From Bradyrhizobium sp. (GTDB taxonomy: Bacteria > Pseudomonadota > Alphaproteobacteria > Rhizobiales > Xanthobacteraceae): a stretch of 64,000 bases of DNA. Positions 37,981 through 46,668 of this stretch are shown here, in pieces. Where the stretch lies: positions 17,393 through 81,392 of the forward strand of contig NZ_JAUSLT010000072.1 of assembly GCF_030646015.1 (NCBI RefSeq), in the 5' to 3' direction. The stretch's first letter is position 1. Each line of letters starts with the position of its first letter. Made by a program: the position numbers and the translations under genes. The notes under the pieces are model-generated. The model was not told where the DNA came from and searched no databases. It was given only the letters and a program-made list of their open reading frames with translations.

Positions 37981-38751
37981 TCATTCTCCTTCAGTGGGAT
38001 CGATTTCGCCTCTTCGCAGTCTGTCTGCGGCGAGGCGGTGTTCCTTGGTGTTTTTCGGGGCGATCTTCTTTACCGGCTTCAACTTCGCCTTCGGCGCATT
38101 GCTCTTGGTCGGGTCGCTTCGCTTCGCATGCGGCGGGGGCGGCGGCTTGATTCCGAGATTCTGCTTCATCTCGCGCTCGGCCAGCTTGCCGCGTCGCATC
38201 GACTCCGCGACCAGCTCGTCGGTCAGCACCAGCCGCGCGTCGGCGATGTCTTCCATGACCAGCAAGACCTCGGGATCCTCGTCGCCGCGAACGTCATCGC
38301 GACGCAAATGCACGGCATCGCCCTCGACGCCGCCGAGCATGCCGCGAAACCGCTTGCGGCCCTGATGCGCGACCGCCATTTCGATCTTCACGAGATGGCC
38401 GGCATAGCGTTCGAAATCGGAGCGGCGCACCAGCGGCCGGTCGATCCCGGGCGAGGAAATCTCCAGCCGGTAGGCCTTCTCGATCGGGTCGGCGACATCC
38501 AGCACCGGCGACAGCGCCTTTGAGATCGCCTCGCAATCGTCGATCAGCATGGTTCCGTCAGGCCGTTCCGCCATGATCTGGACGGTGCAGCCGAATTCGC
38601 CTGAAATCTTGATCCGCACCAGCCGGTAGCCCATGCCCTGCAGCACCGGGCCGGCCACCGCCGATACCCGCGCCGCGACGCCCGGCTCGACCACGAGACG
38701 CGGTTCGGCAAGCAGATCGAAGTCCACGGAACCAGCAGTTGGGTCGGTCAT
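37981..38751 (-). CDS. rimP: Ribosome maturation factor RimP
   Basis: RimP helps assemble the 30S head. The protein (256 residues from ATG 38751, [11 protein letters not shown]) has the RimP N domain ([42 protein letters not shown]) and SH3-like C domain ([15 protein letters not shown] is the family signature). A basic C-terminal tail of about 60 residues, rich in Lys/Pro ([22 protein letters not shown]), exceeds the E. coli protein and probably contacts RNA. A TTG four codons upstream is less likely as start. It is first in the nusA-infB array, behind a structured leader. Confidence 0.96.
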   Translation of the reverse strand: MTDPTAGSVDFDLLAEPRLVVEPGVAARVSAVAGPVLQGMGYRLVRIKISGEFGCTVQIMAERPDGTMLIDDCEAISKALSPVLDVADPIEKAYRLEISSPGIDRPLVRRSDFERYAGHLVKIEMAVAHQGRKRFRGMLGGVEGDAVHLRRDDVRGDEDPEVLLVMEDIADARLVLTDELVAESMRRGKLAEREMKQNLGIKPPPPPHAKRSDPTKSNAPKAKLKPVKKIAPKNTKEHRLAADRLRRGEIDPTEGE

Positions 38752-38830
38752 GTCCAGGGTCAAATTTGGTCTGACTTGCAGTGGGTTAGCCGGGCTTAAG
38801 CGCGGTCCGGCAGTGCTGCCCCGAATGGAA

Positions 38831-38854
38831 CCCGGCGCCGCACCCAGCGCCGGG
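38831..38854. other. Stem-loop in rimP leader
   Basis: CCCGGCGC (38831-38838) and GCGCCGGG (38847-38854) form an 8-bp GC stem with an 8-nt loop, between the terminator-like hairpin and the rimP start. Confidence 0.6.
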
Positions 38855-38868
38855 CTCGTTCAGGTAAT

Positions 38869-38898
38869 AAAAAAGAGCGGGTCCCGAGGGGCCCACTC
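38869..38898 (-). terminator. Terminator/attenuator in the rimP leader
   Basis: On the minus strand GAGTGGG pairs with CCCGCTC (one G-U) around a C/G-rich apex and is followed by six T residues. The only promoter upstream on this strand (38937-38965) lies about 40 bp away with no conventional gene between, so the hairpin ends a short RNA or attenuates the rimP-nusA-infB transcript. Confidence 0.75.
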
Positions 38899-38936
38899 TC
38901 AATACGCGATCGTATGAGAACCATAAGTTGCGGCTG

Positions 38937-38965
38937 ATATAGCGGTTTTCCGCTGCGACGGCAAG
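38937..38965 (-). promoter_or_regulatory. Strong candidate promoter for the rimP leader RNA
   Basis: On the minus strand CTTGCC (38965-38960) and CTATAT (38942-38937) are separated by exactly 17 bp, near-perfect for the alphaproteobacterial housekeeping consensus. The transcript would start near 38930. Confidence 0.7.
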
Positions 38966-39091
38966 GCCCGCGAGGCCGCGAACCCGTGATTTTGCGGCCT
39001 TTCCGGCAGGTTTCAACCTAACCCTTCCTTCACGAACCCCACCTAACGTACCGAAATATCCGCCAATGCGGCGCGTTTGAGTGTGTTTTGG

Positions 39092-40174
39092 ATGACCGTC
39101 GCCACATCGCTGATCCCGGGGCTTGATGAGATCGTCAGAAATGGCGATCCCAAGCGTCGCGCCGAGGCCGCGCGGCGGATCGCGGAGCTGTATCTGCAGG
39201 GCGCGGCGAATTACCGGGCCGACCATGTCGACCTGTTCGACGGCATTCTGACCGGCCTCGTTCCGCACGCCGGACTCGCCGCGCGCGCCGATCTGGCCGA
39301 GCGGTTGTCGATCCTCGCCAACGCGCCGCGCGGGCTGGTCGGGCAACTCGCGTGCGAAGACGAGATCGCGATCGCCGGTCCGCTGCTGCGCCGATCGCCC
39401 GTCATCGACGAGCAGGCGCTGGTGGAAATCGCCCGCAGCAAGGGCCAGGGCCACCTGCTGGCGATGTCGGAGCGGCCGACGCTTTCTCCCGATCTCACCG
39501 ATGTCATGGTCCGCCGCGGCGATCGCGAGGTGGTGCGGCGCGCCGCCGGCAATGCGGGCGCGCTGTTTTCGCACGCCGGATATTCCGGCCTGATCAAGCG
39601 CGCCGGCCAGGATGCCGTGCTGACCCTCGCGGTCGGCCAGCGCGCCGATCTCTCGAGCCCCCACCTCAAGCAGTTGCTGGCGGGATCGGTCGAGGTGGTC
39701 CGCCGCCGCCTGTTCGAAGTGGTCAGGCCCGAGCGGCAGGCCGATATCGAGGCGGCGATGGGCGAAATCTCCAGCGGGCCGGGGCAGGCCGGGAGCCGCC
39801 GCGACTTCGCGCCGGCGCAACGCACCGTGCTGGCGCTGCATAATGCCGGCGAGCTCGACGAAGCCGCGCTGCTCGGCTTTGCCAAGGCCTTCAAATATGA
39901 GGAATCGATTGCGACGCTGTCCGCCATGGCGGCGGTGAAACTCGATACCCTCGACCGCCTGATTGCCGGCGACCGGCACGATCCGATCCTGATCGTCGGC
40001 AAGGTGATCGGCCTCGAATGGGCCACCGTGCGCGCGCTGATCCTGCTGCGGCTCGGCCCCAACCGGGTGCCGTCGCTGTCGGACATCGAGAGCGCACGGG
40101 TGAATTTCGCGCGGCTGATGCCTTCCACGGCCGAGCGCGTGGTGACTTTCTGGCAGGCCCGTCAAACCGCCTGA
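39092..40174 (+). CDS. DUF2336 domain protein
   Basis: The 360-residue protein is an all-helical, repeat-like protein of the alphaproteobacterial DUF2336 family. Features include RRAEAARRIAELYLQGAANY, DLFDGILTGLV, ARADLAERLSILANAPRG, and VVRRAAGNAGALFSHAGYS, arranged as HEAT-like helical pairs. There is no signal peptide or membrane helix. ATG 39092 is preferred over an upstream TTG at 39077. Function is unknown; relatives occur beside motility, signalling or cell-cycle genes, but nothing here identifies a partner. It is divergent from the rimP leader. Confidence 0.82.
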   Translation: MTVATSLIPGLDEIVRNGDPKRRAEAARRIAELYLQGAANYRADHVDLFDGILTGLVPHAGLAARADLAERLSILANAPRGLVGQLACEDEIAIAGPLLRRSPVIDEQALVEIARSKGQGHLLAMSERPTLSPDLTDVMVRRGDREVVRRAAGNAGALFSHAGYSGLIKRAGQDAVLTLAVGQRADLSSPHLKQLLAGSVEVVRRRLFEVVRPERQADIEAAMGEISSGPGQAGSRRDFAPAQRTVLALHNAGELDEAALLGFAKAFKYEESIATLSAMAAVKLDTLDRLIAGDRHDPILIVGKVIGLEWATVRALILLRLGPNRVPSLSDIESARVNFARLMPSTAERVVTFWQARQTA

Positions 40175-40278
40175 GTCTCAGGTCCCCGCTTTCCGCCCCG
40201 GGGTACTTTCCCTCTGCCAAACCGGCACGCTATGCTGCCGCCACAGGCGCGGCACAGCGCCAACGGGAGAGACAAAAA

Positions 40279-41127
40279 ATGCTGACGGAAGCCGAAATCC
40301 AATCGCATGCCGACAGGATCCGCGACGACGGATACACCGTGATCGAACGCGCCGCCGGCCCCGATCTGGTCGAGGCGTTGAAGCAGGCGCTGGAGCGAAC
40401 CGAGCGGGAGCATCATCTCGGTCCCGCCAAGACCTCGTTCGAAGGCTTCAAGACGGTCCGCATCAACAATCTCCTGACCTATGACGACGTCTTCTGGGAA
40501 GTGCCGCTGCATGAGAACGTGCTGCCGGTGGTCGAGCGCGTGCTGGACAAGGAATGCCTGCTGTCGTCGTTCTGTTCGCTGGTGCTCGGCCCCGGCCAGG
40601 AGGCGCAGCCGATCCATGAGGACACCCAGCTGATTCCGCTGCCGCGTCCACACATCCCGATCACGCTCAATGCGATCTGGGCGCTGTCGGATTTCCGGCA
40701 GGACAACGGCGCGACACGGATCATTCCGGGCAGCCACAAATATGATTCCTCGCCGGAATACGGCAAAGACTACGCCGCCGTGACCGCGACCATGCCGGCC
40801 GGCAGCGTGATGCTGTTCGACAGCGCGCTTTGGCATGGCGGCGGTGCCAATCACAGCGATAGCAGGCGCTTCGCATTCTCCTGCGCCTATTGCTGGGGCT
40901 GGATGCGGCAGCAGGAAAACCTGCAGCTCGGCATTCCCCATGAGATCGCGCGGCGGTTTCCGCGCCGCTTGCAGGAGCTATGCGGCTACAGCGTCTACAA
41001 GGGGCAGTTCGGACACATCGACAATCACGACCCGATCGAACTTTTGGGCCGCGAGCGCGGCAAGCGCATGGTGTGGGAAGCCACTGACGTCAGGAAGGCG
41101 CGGATGGGCGAGGCGGCGAAGGGGTAG
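40279..41127 (+). CDS. Phytanoyl-CoA dioxygenase (PhyH) family protein
   Basis: The 282-residue protein is a non-heme Fe(II)/2-oxoglutarate-dependent oxygenase. It begins MLTEAEIQSHADRIRDDGYTVIERA at ATG 40279 behind GGGAGA. The facial triad is visible as His-x-Asp in PIHEDTQLIP and the distal His in LWHGGGANHS, with the 2-oxoglutarate-binding Arg shortly after (SRRFAFS). Family members hydroxylate varied small molecules, so the substrate is open. Upstream in-frame codons belong to the DUF2336 gene in another frame and are not part of it. A family A repeat follows. Confidence 0.9.
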   Translation: MLTEAEIQSHADRIRDDGYTVIERAAGPDLVEALKQALERTEREHHLGPAKTSFEGFKTVRINNLLTYDDVFWEVPLHENVLPVVERVLDKECLLSSFCSLVLGPGQEAQPIHEDTQLIPLPRPHIPITLNAIWALSDFRQDNGATRIIPGSHKYDSSPEYGKDYAAVTATMPAGSVMLFDSALWHGGGANHSDSRRFAFSCAYCWGWMRQQENLQLGIPHEIARRFPRRLQELCGYSVYKGQFGHIDNHDPIELLGRERGKRMVWEATDVRKARMGEAAKG

Positions 41128-41139
41128 CGACACGCCCCA

Positions 41140-41277
41140 CTCCCTCATGGTGAGGAGTGCGTCCGGACGGCGCATTTGCGCTGTCCGGCGCGCGTCTCGA
41201 ACCATCTGGCTCATGGCCTGCTGCCATCCTTCGAGACGCCGCGCGAAGCGCGCGCGGCTCCTCAGGATGAGGTCCGG
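41140..41277 (-). repeat. Family A intergenic repeat, full copy 2
   Basis: Read on the minus strand it matches 15661-15796 almost throughout, from CTCATCCTGAGGAGCCGCGC to CTCCTCACCATGAGG, with small differences in the middle. It lies between the convergent dioxygenase and trmB genes. Confidence 0.85.
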
Positions 41278-42008
41278 CGGAATCGCAAATACGCCGCCCG
41301 TCGTCCCTCGCGTTCGGCTTTCCGCCCGTATCGCGTCATGGTGTAGCCGGGCCACGGCAAGCGCCAGTCGTCGGCGCGCTCCGCCAGCCAGACGAAGTCG
41401 GGCGAGTGCTGCAGATGCGCCAGCGTCCAGGCGACGTAGCCGTCGATGTCACAGACGAAGCGGAATTCGCCGTCGGGTTCGAGTACGCGCGCCATCGCGG
41501 CCACGGTGGCATCCTGCACGAAGCGACGCTTCCAGTGCCGCCGCTTCGGCCATGGATCGGGGTGGATCAGGTCGATTCGCTCGAGCGACTGCGGTGGCGC
41601 CCAGGCTACCAGCTCGGCGGCGTCGCCCGCGAACAGCCTGATATTGCCGATATTGTTGGCTTCGATCTGCGTCAGGATTTTCGCCATGCCGTTGACGTAG
41701 GGCTCGCAGCCGATGAAGCCGGTATTGGGAAAGGCGAGCGCTTCGGCGATCAGATGCTCGCCGCCGCCGAACCCGATTTCCAGCCTGACATGGTCGACAT
41801 CAGGGTCGAACAGTTCGGCGAGGCCCGATGGCGCCGGAACGGTGATGTCGAGCGCGAGGCGCGGCAGCAGCTGCGCGATCAGGTCGGCCTGGTGCGAGCG
41901 CAGTTTGTGGCCCTTGCGCCGCCCGAAGAACGAGCCGTGCCGGTGCGCGGCCTCGTCATCGTCGGGCGATGGGTCGTGATCCCCGGGGTCACGGGTTGCG
42001 ATGCTCAT
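41262..42008 (-). CDS. trmB: tRNA (guanine-N7-)-methyltransferase
   Basis: TrmB methylates G46 in the tRNA variable loop. The 248-residue protein has a charged N-terminus with RRKGHKLRSHQADLI, the SAM-binding VRLEIGFGGGEHLIAEA, GCEPYVNGMAKIL, and the substrate motif DLIHPDPWPKRRHWKRRFV that is diagnostic of the family. Its last codons extend into the end of a family A repeat. It follows the M20 peptidase with a 4-bp overlap. Confidence 0.96.
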   Translation of the reverse strand: MSIATRDPGDHDPSPDDDEAAHRHGSFFGRRKGHKLRSHQADLIAQLLPRLALDITVPAPSGLAELFDPDVDHVRLEIGFGGGEHLIAEALAFPNTGFIGCEPYVNGMAKILTQIEANNIGNIRLFAGDAAELVAWAPPQSLERIDLIHPDPWPKRRHWKRRFVQDATVAAMARVLEPDGEFRFVCDIDGYVAWTLAHLQHSPDFVWLAERADDWRLPWPGYTMTRYGRKAEREGRRAAYLRFRRTSS

Positions 42009-43135
42009 CGCAGCGTCTGGTACAGCCGATACAACAGCCGTGCCCTCGGCTCGATCGACGAAATGTACATCTGCTCGTAATGGGTATGCGCGCCCTGGCC
42101 ATCGACGCCGAGGCCGTCGAGCGTCGCGGTATGCGGCGCGGTGAAATTGCCGTCGGAGCCGCCGCCGGTGAAGGTGTCGACCAGATCGAAGCCGATTTCC
42201 GCGGCGAGCTCTTTGGCATGTTCGTAAAGCGCTGCGCCGGCATTGCCCTTCTCGTAGGGTGGCCGGTTCAATTCGCCTGACACCTTGACGCTCACGCCTT
42301 CGGTGCGGGACTTCAAATTGAGGATTCTGGCGACGAGATCGTCGGCATCCGCAATGGTCGGCACGCGAAGATCGACTTCGGCATAGGCTTCTTCCGCAAT
42401 GACGTTCGGCCGGGTGCCGCCCCTGACGACGCCGACATTGACGCTGATGCCGCGTTTCAGATCGTTCATGGCGTCCAGGGCCAGGACAACATTGGCGAGT
42501 TCGCGGATCGCGCTGCGGCCGTCCTCGGGCCTGGTGCCGGCATGGGCCGGCACGCCCTTGATGGCGATGTCGAACCGCGCGACGCCCTTGCGCCCGGTGA
42601 CGATCTTGCCGCCGTCGCGGGCAGGCTCGGTCACCAGCACATATTTGGCCTTGCGCCCCTCGGCTTCGATCAGCGCGCGCGAGGTCGGGCTGCCGATCTC
42701 CTCATCGGAAACATAGAGCTGGGTCACGCCGAGCGGCGAACGCTCGCCGCTGGCGCAGAGCTGCCTGAACGCGTGATAGGCGAGGTAGGCGCCGCCCTTC
42801 ATGTCGTAGATGCCGGGACCGAAGGCGACGTCGCCCTCCACCCTGAACGGCAGCCGCTCGATGAATCCGATGGGATGGACCGTATCGAGATGGCTCAGCA
42901 CCAGGATTCCCGGCGCATCCTGGCCCCATGACGAACGCACCACGAGATGATCGCCGCAGCCGGAATGTCCCGCGATCCGCTCGATCGCAACCGGCAACTC
43001 GCGATAGCCGTCCGCGACCATGGTCGCGAGCTTGTTGACCTGCTCGGGCGCTTCCGTCGGCGTCTCGATCTCGACCCAGCGGCGGATGCCGTCGAGAATG
43101 GCTTTGGAATCGAAAGGATCGGCTGTGGTCGGCAT
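42005..43135 (-). CDS. M20-family metallopeptidase (carboxypeptidase G2-like)
   Basis: The 376-residue protein resembles glutamate carboxypeptidase/CPG2-type dinuclear zinc peptidases. Metal ligands are visible in LVLSHLDTVHPIG (His, Asp), YDMKGG (bridging Asp), SDEEIGS (Glu pair) and TEPARDGGKI, with the dimerisation-domain His in GVPAHAGTRPEDG. No signal peptide is present, so it is likely cytoplasmic and may hydrolyse folate or N-acyl-glutamate-like amides. ATG 43135 follows AAGGCGAC; upstream in-frame codons are in a family D repeat. It sits where metK is often found in Rhizobiales. Confidence 0.88.
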   Translation of the reverse strand: MPTTADPFDSKAILDGIRRWVEIETPTEAPEQVNKLATMVADGYRELPVAIERIAGHSGCGDHLVVRSSWGQDAPGILVLSHLDTVHPIGFIERLPFRVEGDVAFGPGIYDMKGGAYLAYHAFRQLCASGERSPLGVTQLYVSDEEIGSPTSRALIEAEGRKAKYVLVTEPARDGGKIVTGRKGVARFDIAIKGVPAHAGTRPEDGRSAIRELANVVLALDAMNDLKRGISVNVGVVRGGTRPNVIAEEAYAEVDLRVPTIADADDLVARILNLKSRTEGVSVKVSGELNRPPYEKGNAGAALYEHAKELAAEIGFDLVDTFTGGGSDGNFTAPHTATLDGLGVDGQGAHTHYEQMYISSIEPRARLLYRLYQTLR

Positions 43136-43155
43136 GATGTCGCCTTTAAGATTCT

Positions 43156-43280
43156 CGTCATTCCGGGGCGTGAGCGAAGCGAGCGAGCCCGGAATCCATA
43201 ACCACGATCGGGAGTATGGATTCCCCGATGTGCAATTGCACATCTGAGGCCTGCGCCAAGAGGCGCATCCCGGAATGACA
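43156..43280. repeat. Dispersed intergenic repeat, family D (second copy)
   Basis: CGTCATTCCGGGGCG and the closing CCCGGAATGACA form the outer stem; GAATCCATAA and ATGGATTC form an inner pair, with TGTGCAATTGCACA a perfect 14-bp palindrome inside. It lies between the praR-like and M20 genes. Confidence 0.8.
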
Positions 43281-43282
43281 AT

Positions 43283-43699
43283 CTAGCGCTTGTCGGGCGC
43301 CTCGCGCGTAGCGATCTGCTCGACCAGCTCGACAATGCTGCGCCGAAGCTTGACATCGGCGATCCGCGTGAACGCGCGGGTCAATGCCAAACCCTCCGAG
43401 GTCGCGAGGAAATCGGAAACGTAAGCCGGCGAGGTCCCTTCGCTGAAGCCGCCGGTAGAGGCGGTGCCGCTGGGGCCTCCCTCGAACAGGAACGAGACCG
43501 GCACCTGAAGGATTTCTGAAATTTGCTGAATGCGGCTCGCCCCGACCCGGTTGGTGCCCTTTTCGTATTTCTGCACCTGCTGGAATGTGAGGCCTAATGC
43601 TTCGCCGAGCTTTTCCTGGCTCATGCCAAGCATGATGCGGCGCATGCGCACTCGACTGCCGACATACCTGTCAACAGGGTTGGGCGCTTTGGTCGACAT
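43283..43699 (-). CDS. praR: PraR-like XRE-family transcriptional regulator
   Basis: The 138-residue protein has a Cro/C1 helix-turn-helix in its first half: VDRYVGSRVRMRRIMLGMSQEKLGEALGLTFQQVQKYEKGTNRV, closely like rhizobial PraR, which controls quorum-sensing, attachment and storage genes. The second half contains VPVSFLFEGGPSG and a C-terminal helix (ALTRAFTRIADVKLRRSIVELVEQIA) for oligomerisation. ATG 43699 has an ideal AAGGAG 8 bp upstream. Neighbourhood (lnt beside it, trmB nearby) matches the rhizobial praR locus. The target genes are not visible here. Confidence 0.88.
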   Translation of the reverse strand: MSTKAPNPVDRYVGSRVRMRRIMLGMSQEKLGEALGLTFQQVQKYEKGTNRVGASRIQQISEILQVPVSFLFEGGPSGTASTGGFSEGTSPAYVSDFLATSEGLALTRAFTRIADVKLRRSIVELVEQIATREAPDKR

Positions 43700-43941
43700 T
43701 TCCAACACTCCTTGGGATTACGCCTGCAGGATGAGGCAGTGAAGTTAGGCCTCAGGCGCCAGCATCGTCAAATCTTGCTCCGAAGCTTCGGCACGAATGC
43801 GGAAATATTGAGCAAAGAACTGACTCGCTCTCGATGAGCGGGCGCAGAATGCGAATGGCTTGGTCGGTCTGTCAACTGGTGGATTTTTGCGGGACAGATT
43901 TTTCTGCCGGTAACCGAAACCAAGTATGAACCCGCACGTGT

Positions 43942-45552
43942 CTATGAGCGCTTGACGACACGGCGACGAAGCACGATGAGCAGGCCGGCGGCGACCATGA
44001 TCGCGGCGGGAATATCGCCAATACGTGTATAAATCGTCGGCGCGATGGCCGCGGGCAGGCTGGCATCCAGTACGCCTTCGACGCCGAGGCCGAGCCGAGC
44101 GATAACCCGTCCCACGGGATCGATGACTGCGGAGATTCCGGTGTTGGCTGCACGAATCACGGGCAGTCCCTGCTCGATCGCGCGAACGCGTGCCTGCTGC
44201 AGGTGCTGATAGGGCCCGGTTGAATTTCCGAACCAGCCATCATTGGTCAGGTTGATCATCCAGCCCGAGCGATCGTCGCGTGACGCAACTTCACCGGGAA
44301 AGATCGCTTCATAACAGATCAGCGGTAGCATGCGCGGCGCGCCCGGCACATCCATCGGGCGACGCCGCGCGCCCGCAATGAATCCGCCCTGAACTCTGGT
44401 GAGCTGCACGAAGCCGAGCTTTTCCATCCAGTCCTGGAACGGCAGATACTCGCCGAACGGCACCAGATGCACCTTGTCGTAGACCGACAGCACGCTGCCG
44501 TCATGATCGATAACATAGATTGAATTATAGGCGCGGGTGACCCGGACGCCGGGCGGCAGATCGGGCGCCCGCACCGAGCCGGTGATCAGGATGGTGCCCT
44601 TGGGCAACAGTTCGGCGATCTGCGCCATCGCATCGGCTTCGCGCGTCAGGAAAAACGGAAACGCCGATTCCGGCCAGATCAGGATGCTGGCGTCGCGCAC
44701 GCCGGTGGATTGCGGCCCGGACGCGCGGTCGGACAGCGCAAGATATTTCTGCATCACCTCCGCCTTGGCGGCGTAGTTGAATTTGACGTCCTGCTGCAGG
44801 TTGGGCTGCATGATCCGCAGCTTGACCTTGGCGACCAGCGCGGTCGGCTGCAGCGCCAGGCGCACGCCGCCGAAAATCCCCATCGCGACCAGCAGCGCCA
44901 GCGCCATGACCGGTGCGATCCACGGCCAACGCCCGCGGGTGCCGCCATCGATCAGGGTCGCGGGGCTGGCGAAGATCGCAACGCTCAGAAATGTCAGGCC
45001 CCACAAGCCGATCAGCGACGCCGTCTGCGCCAGCGCCAGCGGCTCGGTCAGCGCATAGCCGAACGCATTCCAGGGAAAACCCGTGAGCACCTGACCGCGC
45101 AGCCATTCGCTCACCGTCAGGCTGGCCGCGAGCGCGATCACCCGTGTGCCTTCCCGGGTCCAGATCAGCCGCGCCAGCGCGAAACCGAATGCGGTGAACA
45201 GCGCGAGATAGGCGGGCAGGCCCAGCACGGCGAACGGCAGCAGCCAGGCGAAGGTGGGGGCATCGACCAGGAACGCGTAGCCGATCCAGTACAGGCCCGG
45301 CACGAAATAGCCGAGGCCGAACCACCAGCCCGCCATCGCGGCCGCCGGCACGCCGCGCCAGCGTCCGGCGCCGGCGCCATCGATCAGCCAGACCATGACC
45401 GGAAAGGTCAGAAACAGCACCGGCCATGCATTGAACGGCGCCATCGCCAGCGCCGACAGCGCGCCTGCGACCAGCGCAATGGCGGCGCGCTTCCAGCCCC
45501 AAGCCAGGAGGATCGCCAGAATAGCGGCGCGGAGTTTGTCGGCTGCGATCAC
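43942..45552 (-). CDS. lnt: Apolipoprotein N-acyltransferase
   Basis: Lnt adds the third acyl chain to lipoproteins in the inner membrane. The 536-residue protein has about seven N-terminal hydrophobic helices, then a nitrilase-type periplasmic domain with the catalytic triad in LIWPESAFPF (Glu), YDKVHLVPFGEYLPF (Lys) and LPLICYEAIFPGEV (Cys), and a final membrane helix (AAIMVAAGLLIVL). The start is GTG 45552, whose GTGA overlaps the corC-like stop. It lies downstream of the corC-like gene as in most proteobacteria. Confidence 0.96.
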   Translation of the reverse strand: MIAADKLRAAILAILLAWGWKRAAIALVAGALSALAMAPFNAWPVLFLTFPVMVWLIDGAGAGRWRGVPAAAMAGWWFGLGYFVPGLYWIGYAFLVDAPTFAWLLPFAVLGLPAYLALFTAFGFALARLIWTREGTRVIALAASLTVSEWLRGQVLTGFPWNAFGYALTEPLALAQTASLIGLWGLTFLSVAIFASPATLIDGGTRGRWPWIAPVMALALLVAMGIFGGVRLALQPTALVAKVKLRIMQPNLQQDVKFNYAAKAEVMQKYLALSDRASGPQSTGVRDASILIWPESAFPFFLTREADAMAQIAELLPKGTILITGSVRAPDLPPGVRVTRAYNSIYVIDHDGSVLSVYDKVHLVPFGEYLPFQDWMEKLGFVQLTRVQGGFIAGARRRPMDVPGAPRMLPLICYEAIFPGEVASRDDRSGWMINLTNDGWFGNSTGPYQHLQQARVRAIEQGLPVIRAANTGISAVIDPVGRVIARLGLGVEGVLDASLPAAIAPTIYTRIGDIPAAIMVAAGLLIVLRRRVVKRS

Positions 45553-46667
45553 TGCGACCCGGCTCCATCGCCGGATCGCGGGCTCGCATTGTCGTTGGCC
45601 TGCGGCTGGCCAGCCTCCGCCGCGGTATCGCGGCGGCGGCTCTCGCGCGTCGGCCGCGCCACGGGGCGCTCCTTGCGGGTGGCGATGCGCAGCCGCTTGA
45701 CGCGCCGCGGATCGGCGTCGAGCACTTCGATCTCGAAATTGCCGGGGCCGGAAATGACTTCGCCGCGTACCGGCAGGCGGCCGACATGGGTCACGAGATA
45801 GCCGCCGAGGGTTTCGACTTCCTCGCCGGCCTCGCCGGTGACGAACTCCTCGCCGATCATGGTGCGGACGTCGTCGAGGCTGGCGCGCGCGTCGGCGATG
45901 AAGGAATTGTCCGCCTGCCGCACGATCGCCGGCGGCTCGTCGCTGTCATGCTCGTCGTCGATCTCGCCGACGATCTGCTCGACGATGTCCTCGATCGAGA
46001 CCAGCCCGTCGGTGCCGCCATATTCGTCCACCACCAGCGCCAGGTGAATGCGCGAGGCCTGCATCTGCGCCAGCAGGTCGATCGCCCGCATCGACGGCGG
46101 CACGAACAGCAATTTGCGGATGATGTTGGCGTCGGCGAGCGCCATCGCGAGGTTGACCGAGCGCAGGTCGAGCCCGGCCGGCAACGGCTTTTTCTTCTTG
46201 GCCTTGCTGGTATCGGGCACGCGCGCGCTTGATGTCATGAAGGCCAGGAGGTCGCGGATGTGAACGATGCCTTCGGGATCGTCGAGGGTTTCGTTGTAGA
46301 CCACCAGGCGCGAATGCGCCGCGCTTTCGAACAGGCTCATCAGTTCGCCGAGCGCAATGTCGCGCTTGACCGCGACGATGTCGGCGCGATGCACCATCAC
46401 GTCCGCGATGCGGCGCTCGTGCAGGCCGAGGATATTGCGCAGCATGGTGCGCTCGATGGCGGAAAACCCGACCTCGTCGGGCGTCGAGGCGTCGAGCACG
46501 ACCTGCAGATCGTCGCGGACCGATCCCGGCTTCCAGCCGAACAGGGTGCGGATCGCACGGGTCAGCCAGTTGTCGGCGGCGGGACGCATCACCTCGCCTT
46601 CCTGCACCACCGCCGGCAGGTTGCGGATGTCGCGCGGATTGTCGTGGATCGGGTCGGAGTCCGGCAT
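45549..46667 (-). CDS. CorC/HlyC-type CBS-domain protein
   Basis: The 372-residue soluble protein contains two CBS domains (MVHRADIVAVKRDIALGELMSLF ... ; FVPPSMRAIDLLAQMQASRIHLALVVDEYGGTDGLVSIEDIVEQIVGEI) and a C-terminal CorC_HlyC domain (SFIADARASLDDV ... GGYLVTHVGRLPVRGE). It is the CorC-like form without the N-terminal DUF21 membrane domain, linked to magnesium/cobalt efflux or membrane-related functions. The Arg/Pro-rich tail is low complexity. ATG 46667 lies next to the ybeY stop. It belongs to the phoH-ybeY-corC-lnt cluster conserved across proteobacteria. Confidence 0.93.
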   Translation of the reverse strand: MPDSDPIHDNPRDIRNLPAVVQEGEVMRPAADNWLTRAIRTLFGWKPGSVRDDLQVVLDASTPDEVGFSAIERTMLRNILGLHERRIADVMVHRADIVAVKRDIALGELMSLFESAAHSRLVVYNETLDDPEGIVHIRDLLAFMTSSARVPDTSKAKKKKPLPAGLDLRSVNLAMALADANIIRKLLFVPPSMRAIDLLAQMQASRIHLALVVDEYGGTDGLVSIEDIVEQIVGEIDDEHDSDEPPAIVRQADNSFIADARASLDDVRTMIGEEFVTGEAGEEVETLGGYLVTHVGRLPVRGEVISGPGNFEIEVLDADPRRVKRLRIATRKERPVARPTRESRRRDTAAEAGQPQANDNASPRSGDGAGSQ

Positions 46668-46668
46668 C

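Larger units (their letters stand above)
38796..38924 (-). other. Possible 42-codon leader ORF in front of rimP
   Basis: An ATG at 38924, about 6 nt after the predicted transcript start, opens a frame of 42 codons ending TAA 38796-38798. It begins MVLIRSRIESGPLGTRSF and runs through the terminator stem and the following hairpin. There is no room for a Shine-Dalgarno site, so translation would be leaderless. Codon content alone cannot show it is real; a ribosome crossing the terminator would prevent the stem from forming. Confidence 0.3.
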
